Positions 1 to 5,316 are shown, numbered from the stretch's first letter. The stretch: 5,606 nucleotides of DNA from Pseudomonadota bacterium (GCA_023417745.1 JAEZEM010000165.1:1-5606); one strand, 5' to 3'. Notes: generated from the letters alone by a model not told the origin. Numbers and translations: made by a program.

Positions 1-20
1 CAACCGGGAGACCTGCCGCC

Positions 21-659
21 ATGACCCTTGAAATCGCGACCCAGGGCGACATCGACCAGATCGTCGTGTCCTCGCTGTCCCGCGCCTTTGTCCAGAAAAT
101 CTACCGCCACTGCTGGGGCAAGAACAACACCCCCTATTTCGCCGGCAACTGCTTCAAGGGCGTGCTCTATTTCGACGAGCGCCTGGCCATCAAGTACGCC
201 GAGGATGTGGGCTTTCCCTGGCGCGGCTGGCTGTCGGCCCCCAAGTTCCACCATCGCACCGGGGCCAGCCTGCACGGGCTGTCGCTCACCGTGCGCGACG
301 CCGCCGGTCAGCACGAAACCTCGGCCCTGGGGCTGGCCGTGGCCGAGGATCGGCCCCGGCTCGACGGCTTTCTGGAAGGCCTTGGCGATGACGAGGTGTT
401 GGCCGTGCTCGGGGCCGTGGACAAGGGCGAGATGCTTTTCACCCTGGCCGATTGCGACGGGACCTTTGACGCCGACAAGCTGGTCATTGAAGTGGAGCGG
501 TTTTCCGACCTCTACTGCGAGGAAGCCGTGGTCACGGGCATGCGCTACGACGGCCGGGTCATGAGCATGGAGACCGGCGAATCCCGGGGCAAGAGCATGG
601 TCGATCCGTTGCTCATCGGCCGTGACGGCAAGCTGCTCGACATGTACGATTTCGCCTGA
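21..659 (+). CDS. Conserved-looking protein of unknown function, 212 aa
   Basis: I do not recognise this protein. It has a balanced, soluble-type composition with no signal peptide, no membrane segment and no low-complexity region, so it is probably cytoplasmic. The N-terminal third is rich in aromatic and basic residues (Y28, H30, W32, Y39, F40, W67, W70, then H77-H78). The C-terminal half is acidic. There are four scattered cysteines (31, 44, 145, 166) but no CxxC pair. The ATG at 21 is preceded by GGGAG at 6-10, a usable though slightly distant ribosome site. The frame is open to the left edge, so an earlier start cannot be excluded. Codon use matches its neighbours, and the competing frame at 28-564 gives a Pro/Arg/Ser-rich product typical of a GC-rich shadow. 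The next gene has its own promoter, so this looks like the end of a transcription unit. Confidence is for it being a real gene. Confidence 0.85.
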   Translation: MTLEIATQGDIDQIVVSSLSRAFVQKIYRHCWGKNNTPYFAGNCFKGVLYFDERLAIKYAEDVGFPWRGWLSAPKFHHRTGASLHGLSLTVRDAAGQHETSALGLAVAEDRPRLDGFLEGLGDDEVLAVLGAVDKGEMLFTLADCDGTFDADKLVIEVERFSDLYCEEAVVTGMRYDGRVMSMETGESRGKSMVDPLLIGRDGKLLDMYDFA

Positions 660-697
660 TCCGCGCCTTAAGGAGCCGCCGGCCGGGCCAAAGGGAG

Positions 698-722
698 CGG
701 GGCGTCTTTTCTTGACGCCCCG
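698..722. promoter_or_regulatory. Inverted repeat overlapping the -35 box
   Basis: A perfect 9-bp stem (CGGGGCGTC at 698-706 with GACGCCCCG at 714-722) encloses a 7-base loop, TTTTCTT. It lies 39 bases after the stop of the upstream gene, so it could help end that transcript, but no T-run follows on either strand. It covers the -35 hexamer (712-717) of the next promoter, so an operator role or a chance overlap is equally possible. The pairing is seen; the role is inferred. Confidence 0.5.
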
Positions 723-740
723 GGGCAACCCTCCTATAAA
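712..740 (+). promoter_or_regulatory. Sigma70-type promoter of the CheY-like gene
   Basis: TTGACG at 712-717 and TATAAA at 735-740 are separated by exactly 17 bases, each matching the housekeeping consensus at five of six positions. Transcription should begin near 747, giving a leader of about 50 bases before the GTG start at 796. The AT-rich stretch around 735-750 stands out against the GC-rich surroundings. This is the best promoter in the window. Confidence 0.8.
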
Positions 741-760
741 TGTACACTGTAATGTTCCCC

Positions 761-773
761 GCAACAACGTTGC
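761..773 (+). promoter_or_regulatory. Small inverted repeat in the leader of the CheY-like gene
   Basis: GCAAC at 761-765 and GTTGC at 769-773 are inverted around three bases, and the overlapping CAACGTTG (765-772) is a perfect 8-base palindrome. It lies about 15-27 bases after the predicted transcription start and before the ribosome site. It could be a downstream operator or a weak leader hairpin. It is short enough to be chance. Confidence 0.25.
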
Positions 774-785
774 GTCAAACGCCGT

Positions 786-790
786 GGAGG
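786..790 (+). promoter_or_regulatory. Ribosome binding site that fixes the GTG start at 796
   Basis: GGAGG sits five bases before GTG 796. This favours that codon over the in-frame GTG at 784, which overlaps the ribosome site itself, and over the in-frame ATG at 622, which lies inside the previous gene and upstream of the promoter. Confidence 0.75.
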
Positions 791-795
791 CCGAC

Positions 796-1173
796 GTGAA
801 ATCCGTATTGGTCGTGGACGACGATCCCAGCATTCGCGCCCTGATCCGGCTCTATCTGGAGAGCGCCGGCTATGCCGTCATTGAAGCCGGCGACGGCAAG
901 CGGGCCATGGCCGCCCTGGACGGGCAGCCGGTGGATCTGGTGATCCTCGACATCTTCATGCCGGAGATGGACGGACTGGAGGTGTTGCAGGTGCTGCGCG
1001 GCCATTGCCAGACCTGCCGGGTGATGGCCATTTCCGGCGGTTCGGCCAAGATCGGCATGGATCTGCTTGGCCACGCCACGATTTTCGGGGCCGACGCGGT
1101 GCTCGAAAAACCCTTTGGCGAAGCCACCCTGCTGGACAAGGTGACCGCGCTCATCGGCCCCTCCGCCGACTGA
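796..1173 (+). CDS. Stand-alone CheY-like response regulator receiver protein, 125 aa
   Basis: A single phosphoacceptor (REC) domain fills the protein. The acidic pocket is D8-D10 (VVDDD), the phosphorylated aspartate is D52 in VILDIFMPEMDG, the switch Ser/Thr is S80, and the conserved lysine is K105 in the EKPF motif. There is no output domain, so it should act by protein contact, passing phosphate in a relay or binding a partner when phosphorylated, as CheY and Spo0F types do. No kinase or chemotaxis gene is adjacent, so it is an orphan here. An unusual feature is a CxxC pair (C71, C74) in the alpha3-beta4 region; whether it matters is unknown. Helix alpha-1 shares ALIRLYLES (residues 15-23) with the receiver-HPt protein encoded convergently at 1431-2156. 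Translation starts at GTG, chosen from the GGAGG five bases upstream, and transcription comes from the promoter at 712-740. Confidence 0.93.
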   Translation: MKSVLVVDDDPSIRALIRLYLESAGYAVIEAGDGKRAMAALDGQPVDLVILDIFMPEMDGLEVLQVLRGHCQTCRVMAISGGSAKIGMDLLGHATIFGADAVLEKPFGEATLLDKVTALIGPSAD

Positions 1174-1213
1174 TCGTTTCTTTTCCCCTCGCGCTGCCCG
1201 GTGTTTGTCCCTG

Positions 1214-1244
1214 GCCTGCCGTCGGACTTCGCCGACGGCCAGGC
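1214..1244 (+). terminator. Stable hairpin 40 bases after the CheY-like gene
   Basis: GCCT (1214-1217) plus GCCGTCGG (1218-1225) pair with CCGACGGC (1232-1239) and AGGC (1241-1244). This gives 12 pairs with one bulged C at 1240 and a six-base loop. Position and strength suit a 3' end structure. The following sequence is pyrimidine-rich but has no true T-run, so a classical intrinsic terminator is not proven; it may instead protect the 3' end or pause polymerase. Confidence 0.5.
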
Positions 1245-1320
1245 ACGGCGGCTTCCCCTCTCGTCGACGCAACGGTCGTCCAACGCCTCTTTGGTTCCCC
1301 AACCGACAGCGTGTCCATCT

Positions 1321-1391
1321 TCGCCGCCCCCCTTTAATCCTTTTTCCATATGGGGGGTCCGGGGGCCTCAGGCCCCCGGCCGCCGGAGGCA
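1321..1391. repeat. Structured intergenic repeat, copy 1
   Basis: About 71 bases that recur at 3802-3873 in the same orientation. In order they contain TCGCCG, a C6 run (1327-1332), an AT-richer linker, a G6 run (1352-1357), a perfect 21-base palindrome (arms CCGGGGGCCT at 1359-1368 and AGGCCCCCGG at 1370-1379, centre C1369), and CCGCCGGAGGCA (1380-1391). The C and G runs could form an outer stem with a 19-base loop. The copy lies between two convergent genes, 39 bases beyond the stop of the minus-strand receiver-HPt gene, so a bidirectional 3' end function is likely. No T-run follows on either strand. I associate such elements with Desulfovibrio-type genomes, from memory only. Confidence 0.8.
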
Positions 1392-1427
1392 TCTTCCTCT
1401 TCCTCTTTCTCTCTTTCCCTTCCCCCT
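1392..1427. other. 36-base uninterrupted pyrimidine tract
   Basis: Every base from 1392 to 1427 on the plus strand is C or T, immediately after repeat copy 1 and just before the stop of the receiver-HPt gene. A plus-strand transcript running past the CheY-like gene would present a C/U-rich, G-free RNA, the kind of sequence the Rho factor can load on. Such tracts can also form triplex DNA. Copy 2 of the repeat has no such tract beside it. Confidence 0.6.
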
Positions 1428-1430
1428 GGC

Positions 1431-2156
1431 TTACACCGGCCAGTCCAGGCGGGCTTTGGCCAGGAGGGCGGCGGCCCAGTCTCGGGCGGCGGCGGCGGCG
1501 TTGGCGTTGCCGGCGTCGGCCGCCCGTTCCAGGGCGGCGGCGGCCCGGGCCAGTTCGAGGAAGCCGTAAGAGCCGGCCGACCCCTTGAGCGAGTGTCCGT
1601 GGCGGCGGGCTTCGTCCAGGTCGTCCCGGTCAATGGCGGCGTGGGCCGCGTCCAGGGTCTGGCCGGCCAGATCGTAAAAGATGGGCAGCAGGGCGGTCAG
1701 ACGGCCCGGGTTCGGGGCGTCGGCGTCGGGGGGCGAGGCCGTGGGCGGCTCGGCGGATTCGCCGTTCGGCCCCAGGTATTGGAGCAGGGTGCGCAGCACG
1801 GCGGCCTTGCGCACGGGCTTGGCCAGAAAATCGGTGAAGCCGGCCTGCTGGCAACGCAGCCGGTGTTCTTCCAAGGCATGGGCGGTCAGCGCCAGAATAG
1901 GCGTGGGGACCGTTCCGCGCTGCCGTTCCAGATCCCGGATGCGTCGGGTGGCCTCGTAGCCGTCCACCACGGGCATTTCCAAATCCATGAGCACGAGATC
2001 GTAGGGCGCGGAGGCGAACAGCTCCACGGCCCGGACGCCGTTTTCGGCCTCGTCGATACGGTAGTGGTCGCTTTCCAGGTAGAGGCGGATCAAGGCCAGG
2101 TTGTCGCGATTGTCGTCGACAAGCAGCAGGCGAGGGGGCGCGGTGGCTGTTTCCAT
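1431..2156 (-). CDS. Receiver-HPt hybrid phosphorelay protein, 241 aa
   Basis: Two domains are visible. Residues about 9-128 form a receiver domain with acidic pocket D14-D15, phosphoacceptor D58 in LVLMDLEMPVVDG, switch T91 (ALTAH) and K113 (AKPV). After a Pro/Ala-rich linker (about 129-150), residues about 151-241 form a histidine phosphotransfer (HPt) domain with phosphorylatable H188 in the HSLKGSAGSYG motif. It has no kinase, DNA-binding or membrane part, so it probably shuttles phosphate between a hybrid sensor kinase and a final regulator in the cytoplasm. The HPt end is very alanine-rich (GCC repeats around 1486-1500), which is normal for a helical bundle at this GC content. The start is ATG 2156; only a weak CGGA lies before it. 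It runs opposite to the CheY-like gene and downstream of the DUF4911-like gene on the same strand, 89 bases away. Confidence 0.93.
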   Translation of the reverse strand: METATAPPRLLLVDDNRDNLALIRLYLESDHYRIDEAENGVRAVELFASAPYDLVLMDLEMPVVDGYEATRRIRDLERQRGTVPTPILALTAHALEEHRLRCQQAGFTDFLAKPVRKAAVLRTLLQYLGPNGESAEPPTASPPDADAPNPGRLTALLPIFYDLAGQTLDAAHAAIDRDDLDEARRHGHSLKGSAGSYGFLELARAAAALERAADAGNANAAAAARDWAAALLAKARLDWPV

Positions 2157-2203
2157 GGCGTATCCGGGGACAGGGGCCGAGTGTTTCGATCTCTAGCTTA
2201 TGG

Positions 2204-2231
2204 AAGATAGCCGTTGGGCGGAAAAGTGCAA
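2204..2231 (-). promoter_or_regulatory. Weak candidate promoter for the receiver-HPt gene
   Basis: On the minus strand, TTGCAC (plus 2226-2231) and TATCTT (plus 2204-2209) are 16 bases apart in the 89-base gap before ATG 2156. Matches to consensus are only three and four of six. The gap is less GC-rich than its surroundings and has no terminator hairpin, so read-through from the upstream genes is equally plausible. Confidence 0.25.
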
Positions 2232-2245
2232 GGGGGAAAGGCGCG

Positions 2246-2515
2246 TCAGGGCCGCAGGCACACGACCGCTTCGGGGCAAACGGTGGTGAAGTCGTTCAGG
2301 AACGCCTCCACCCGGCCGGTCTCGTCCGGGCTGTAGGTCAGGCGCACCACGGCGGCGAACCGGTCCACCACCGTGGGCAGGGCCAGGTTGTCCTCGGCCT
2401 GCAGGAAAAAGGTCAAAAGCGACACGTTGGCCGAGGCCAGGCGCACGTACAGCCGGGCCGAGCCGGCGGGCACGGGATGGCGACGCCGCCTGGGCGGCCG
2501 TTTGCGGCGGCTCAC
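2246..2515 (-). CDS. Small DUF4911-like protein, 89 aa
   Basis: The frame gives a basic N-terminus (residues 3-12 are mostly Arg/Lys/Pro) and then a compact domain from about residue 20. Its segments RLYVRLA, FLQAEDNLALPTVVDRFAAV and RLTYSPDE fit the DUF4911 pattern as I recall it: a strand, a conserved D-N-L, a V-V-D-R and a final strand. The biochemical function of that family is unknown to me. The start is GTG at 2513-2515, whose GTGA overlaps the TGA stop of the peptidase gene (2512-2514), a classical translational-coupling junction. No separate ribosome site is visible. The same frame stays open upstream inside the peptidase gene as a Pro/Arg-rich shadow, so an automatic caller could give this gene a false 400-residue length. 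An alternative later start would be the GTG at residue 15. The tail is less typical and contains two cysteines (C80, C86). Confidence 0.8.
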   Translation of the reverse strand: MSRRKRPPRRRRHPVPAGSARLYVRLASANVSLLTFFLQAEDNLALPTVVDRFAAVVRLTYSPDETGRVEAFLNDFTTVCPEAVVCLRP

Positions 2516-3600
2516 AGGATGTCGCGGCCGGTTTCGGTGATCAGGGCCATGTGCTCCCAGCGCGCGCCGCCCCATTCGGGGTAGTACAGGCCCGGCTCCA
2601 CGGTGACGATCATGCCCGGTTCCAGCACGGTTTCGGCCGAGGGGTTGAGGCTTGGGCCTTCGTGGGTTTCCAGGCCGATGCCGTGGCCGAGCGAATGAGT
2701 GAAGCGTTCGGCCACGCCTTCCCGGGCAAAGACCTCCCGGGCCAGGGCGTAGGCCTCGCGGCAGGCCATGCCCGGGCCGAGGCGCTCCAGCACGGCGGCC
2801 TGGGCGGCCTGGACGCGAGCGAGCATCTCGGTAAACCGCGCCGGGGGCTTGCTTCCCACCCAGACGGTGCGGGTTTGGTCCGAGCAGTAGTCGTCGGCCC
2901 GACCACCCACGTCCACCAGGACCAGGCAGCCGTCGGCGATGACGGTTTCCCCGGGGATGGCGTGGGGCAGGGCGGCGTTGGCGTCCACGGCCACGATGGG
3001 GGCAAAGGCCAGTTCCGAGGCCCCGAGCTCGCGGAAGCGTTTTTCGATCTCCCAGGCGGCCTGGGCTTCGGTGCGCCCGGGGATGAGGATGCCGGGGAGG
3101 CTCTCCATGACGCCGTGATTGATGGCGGCCGAGCGGCGCATCCGGGCGATCTCGGCGGCGTCCTTGCGCAGGCGAAGCGGCTCCACGGCCAGGGCGACGG
3201 GCGTCATGGGCATAAGCGCGGCCAGCCGGCCGTGGACGTCGAAGGACAGGCTGGTTGGCTCGAACCCCAGGCGCGTAATCCCCCGGGCCTTGAGGAAATC
3301 GGCCATGGCGGCGTAGCGCCCGGCCCCGTAGATGCAGAGATTTTTTTCCGGCCACAGGCGCAGGGCGGCGTCGCGGTAGCGGGCGTCGGTGAAAAGATAG
3401 TCGTCGCCGTCGGCCGTGACCACAACATAGCCGGCGGACTCGTTGCACTGGGGGTCGTGGAGCTCGAAGTTGCTTAAATAAAAGCGGTTGGCGGCGTGGG
3501 ACACGAGCAGGGCGTCGTGGCCCATGGCGGCCAGGGCGGCGCGCAGGCGGTCGCGGCGGCCGGCGAAAACAGGGCAGCCGTTGGTGGCGGTGGCGGTCAT
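2512..3600 (-). CDS. M24 family Xaa-Pro aminopeptidase / prolidase, 362 aa
   Basis: This is a cytosolic metallopeptidase expected to remove an N-terminal residue preceding proline, or to split Xaa-Pro dipeptides. The N-terminal creatinase-like domain spans about residues 10-140, and the pita-bread catalytic domain about 150-362. All five metal ligands of the family are present: D230 (LVDVGG), D241 (SDQTRT), H306 (LGHGIG), E335 (TVEPGLY) and E349 (GGARWEH). The substrate-site histidines H213 (PHAIPG) and H313 (ETHEGP) are also there. One deviation is H350 after the last ligand, where the family usually has Asp. Length is normal for short bacterial members. ATG 3600 follows AAGGAG five bases upstream. 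The gene ends inside the GTGA start of the DUF4911-like gene. Aminopeptidase versus dipeptidase specificity cannot be told from sequence alone, so no symbol is given. Confidence 0.95.
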   Translation of the reverse strand: MTATATNGCPVFAGRRDRLRAALAAMGHDALLVSHAANRFYLSNFELHDPQCNESAGYVVVTADGDDYLFTDARYRDAALRLWPEKNLCIYGAGRYAAMADFLKARGITRLGFEPTSLSFDVHGRLAALMPMTPVALAVEPLRLRKDAAEIARMRRSAAINHGVMESLPGILIPGRTEAQAAWEIEKRFRELGASELAFAPIVAVDANAALPHAIPGETVIADGCLVLVDVGGRADDYCSDQTRTVWVGSKPPARFTEMLARVQAAQAAVLERLGPGMACREAYALAREVFAREGVAERFTHSLGHGIGLETHEGPSLNPSAETVLEPGMIVTVEPGLYYPEWGGARWEHMALITETGRDIL

Positions 3601-3605
3601 GGCAT

Positions 3606-3630
3606 CTCCTTCAGGCGGGACGCGCCCGCC
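3606..3630 (-). promoter_or_regulatory. Ribosome site and adjacent leader hairpin of the M24 peptidase
   Basis: On the minus strand AAGGAG (plus 3606-3611) lies five bases before ATG 3600 and fixes the start. Directly upstream, a 6-bp GC stem (plus GGCGGG 3614-3619 with CCCGCC 3625-3630, five-base loop) ends two bases from the ribosome site. It could modulate ribosome access. The remaining sequence from 3631 to 3801 holds a TTGACG-like box on the minus strand (plus 3660-3665) without a good -10 partner, and no gene that I can see. Confidence 0.5.
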
Positions 3631-3801
3631 CGCGAAGGTGTTTCAGATCAGGCCGGCGACGTCAACCGGCCGGCAGTTGGACGGGAGCCTGGCGCTGGGA
3701 AACGCCTGCTCCCTTGGCTGTCCGACGCGCCGGAGCAACGGTGTTTGCCGTCAAGCGTCATCGACGGTCTTTGGGCTTTCCGGCTGACAAAGCGCCAACC
3801 C

Positions 3802-3873
3802 TCGCCGAACCCCCTCTAAACCTTTCTCCAGGTGGGGGGGCTGGGGGCCTCAGGCCCCCAGCCGCCGGAGGCA
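3802..3873. repeat. Structured intergenic repeat, copy 2
   Basis: Second copy of the element at 1321-1391, same orientation, about 72 bases. It keeps TCGCCG, a C5 run (3810-3814), a G7 run (3834-3840), the 21-base palindrome (arms CTGGGGGCCT at 3841-3850 and AGGCCCCCAG at 3852-3861, centre C3851) and the following CCGCCGGAGGCA (3862-3873). Compared with copy 1 the palindrome differs at exactly two bases, which pair with each other (C-G replaced by T-A), so the pairing is preserved. It begins five bases beyond the stop of the mutase gene on the minus strand and is therefore its likely 3' end structure. Confidence 0.8.
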
Positions 3874-3878
3874 GGTTG

Positions 3879-5258
3879 TTAAAGCGTGTAGACGGTTTCC
3901 GGTTGCCCCAGGACGTGACGCTGGGCCCACTCGATGCCCTGCATGATGGAGTGGTCCATGTTGCCGACCTCGTATTTCCAGCCGCCGAAGCGTCCCCGGG
4001 ACTGGACGCCCAGGCGTTCCAGGGCCGGCTGGAGCTCGGACAGGGCGGCGTCGCGCTCCAGGCAGGGGATGGGGTAGGCGTAGTCCACCCGCATCTCCCA
4101 GGAGGCGTTCTGGCCGGTGACCTCGGCCGGGGCCAACAGCGTGGTGGCGACCAGGCCCTCCACGGTGGTCCGCTCCAGGTTGGCAAAATCCGCCGGCTTG
4201 TGGGCGGAGAAGCTGGTTTCGGTCATGAACGCCCGGCTGCGCGGGATCATGCCGTCGGGATCGGGGGTGTTAAAGGGCGAATAGTTGTGAAAATTGGTGA
4301 CCCGGTAGAAGGGGCAGTCGGTTTCCGGGAAATACATCCAGCAGCGCGGGTCCGGGGGCGCGCCGGCAAAGCCCAGGCCGTGGATGACCGAGCCGCTGTG
4401 CTTAAGCCGCCCGGCCGCCTCGATCATGGCCGGGCTGGCCCCCTCAAGCTGGTCGGCGACGAAGCGGTCCAGGGGACCGGTGGTCAGCAGATGGTCGTAG
4501 ACGATGACGTCGCCGGAGGCGGTGAGCACGGTCTTTTCGACCGGATCGACCCGGCGGCAGGCCTCGCCCAGGCGCAGGCGGTCGGCGAAGCGGCCGGCCA
4601 GACGGCGAAAGATCTCGCCCGTGCCGCCGCGCAGGGGAAAGCTGAAGGTGTTGTTGGGTCCCCAGGCCACGTCGTCCGTGCCGTAGATGATGTTTTTGAC
4701 CACCCGCCCGGCGTCCACCACCGAGACGCGCTCGCCGATCCAGCGGTGGGACATGGCCGTGGCCGGATGGGCCCAGACCTTGAAATTGTAGGGAACCATA
4801 AAAAGCCGCGCGATGCCCGGGCCGAACACCCTGTCGATCCAGTCCCGGAAGTTGGCCGGCGGGTCGGGATGGACTCCGGCGGCGGCGTCGCGGCCGGCGG
4901 CCAGCAGACCCTCGACGCATTCCCAGACAAGGTCCGGGGGCAGGCGGCGGATGTTGTTCTGGAAGGGGTAGGGAACGAAGGTTCCGGCCAGGCGTATCCA
5001 GGACTCGCGCTGGTGGCGCAGGACTTCGTTGCCAAGGAGTTCGTCCAGGAGCTTGTCGAAGGCCTGGTAGTGGGAGAATACGACGTGTCCGCCCACGTCC
5101 CAGGTGTAGCCGACGGCGTCGGTGAAGCTGGCGGCCAGGCCGCCGGGATAGGGATGGCGCTCCAGGACGAGGAAATCGTTTTCGCCGAGTTCGGCCAGGC
5201 GGTTGGCCGCGCCAAGGCCGGTGGGGCCGGCCCCGATGATCAGAAATTTGACGTGCAT
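3879..5258 (-). CDS. glf: UDP-galactopyranose mutase, eukaryotic-type, 459 aa
   Basis: Predicted FAD enzyme interconverting UDP-galactopyranose and UDP-galactofuranose, the precursor of Galf-containing surface glycans. The dinucleotide fold is at the N-terminus (G9, G11, G14; E33 ends the second strand). Segments resemble fungal enzymes more than E. coli Glf: GGHVVFSHY (56-64), VPYPFQNN (95-102), PYNFKVW (156-162), WGPNNTF (199-205), CWMYFPETDCPFYR (306-319), NYSPFN (325-330) and SRGRFGGWKYEVGN (420-433). Aligned from memory to the Aspergillus fumigatus enzyme, the active-site residues are kept: H58, N158, R177, N202, Y309, R319, Y326, Y395, R423 and Y429. So are the presumed NADPH contacts R84, S86, Y97 and Q100. 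At 459 residues it is longer than E. coli-type (about 370-380) but shorter than fungal (about 510) forms. GGAGG lies five bases before ATG 5258. Automatic pipelines may call it amine oxidase or protoporphyrinogen oxidase. Confidence 0.88.
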   Translation of the reverse strand: MHVKFLIIGAGPTGLGAANRLAELGENDFLVLERHPYPGGLAASFTDAVGYTWDVGGHVVFSHYQAFDKLLDELLGNEVLRHQRESWIRLAGTFVPYPFQNNIRRLPPDLVWECVEGLLAAGRDAAAGVHPDPPANFRDWIDRVFGPGIARLFMVPYNFKVWAHPATAMSHRWIGERVSVVDAGRVVKNIIYGTDDVAWGPNNTFSFPLRGGTGEIFRRLAGRFADRLRLGEACRRVDPVEKTVLTASGDVIVYDHLLTTGPLDRFVADQLEGASPAMIEAAGRLKHSGSVIHGLGFAGAPPDPRCWMYFPETDCPFYRVTNFHNYSPFNTPDPDGMIPRSRAFMTETSFSAHKPADFANLERTTVEGLVATTLLAPAEVTGQNASWEMRVDYAYPIPCLERDAALSELQPALERLGVQSRGRFGGWKYEVGNMDHSIMQGIEWAQRHVLGQPETVYTL

Positions 5259-5263
5259 GGTTG

Positions 5264-5274
5264 CCTCCGGGAGG
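5264..5274 (-). promoter_or_regulatory. Ribosome site of the mutase gene within a small palindrome
   Basis: On the minus strand the leader ends CCTCCCGGAGG, then CAACC and the ATG. The GGAGG (plus 5264-5268) is the ribosome site, and the CCTCC just before it (plus 5270-5274) is its exact complement. A 4-bp stem with a three-base loop could partly mask the site. No convincing promoter is visible in the roughly 60 bases between the upstream terminator and the start. Confidence 0.5.
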
Positions 5275-5316
5275 ATGGGGGCAGGTGAGCAAGAAAAGGG
5301 CCAGCCGGCAAAGGAG

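Noticed and set aside
622..795. Upstream extension of the CheY-like gene to ATG 622
   Set aside because: It would overlap the previous gene and precede the promoter at 712-740, and the added residues have no receiver homology. GTG 796 has the proper ribosome site.
1486..1500. GGC-repeat run as a possible microsatellite
   Set aside because: It encodes the alanine-rich helix near the end of the HPt domain and is explained by coding bias.
1350..2210. 286-codon open frame on the plus strand
   Set aside because: Antisense to the receiver-HPt gene; its start lies inside repeat copy 1 and its product is Gly/Gln/Val-rich low complexity.
2516..3448. Extension of the DUF4911-like frame to 400 residues
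   Set aside because: This part lies in another frame of the peptidase gene and is Arg/Pro/Gly-rich, the usual out-of-frame signature. The GTG overlapping the peptidase stop is the sensible start.
2551..3477. 308-codon open frame on the plus strand
   Set aside because: Antisense shadow of the M24 peptidase, Gly/His-rich, with no ribosome site and no recognisable domain.
3651..3671. Inverted repeat GGCCGG...CCGGCC with a TTGACG-like box upstream of the peptidase
   Set aside because: Such 6-bp GC arms are common by chance in this composition, and no -10 element lies at a suitable distance, so it is not called as a promoter or operator.
1321..3873. The two repeats as insertion-sequence ends or CRISPR units
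   Set aside because: They are in direct orientation, 2.4 kb apart, enclose ordinary genes with no transposase, and show no target-site duplication or spacer pattern.
3714..5288. 524-codon open frame on the plus strand
   Set aside because: It lies antisense to the mutase gene, which has a full set of family motifs. The product is Gly/Val/Ala/Asp-rich without motifs, as expected for the complement of a GC-rich gene.
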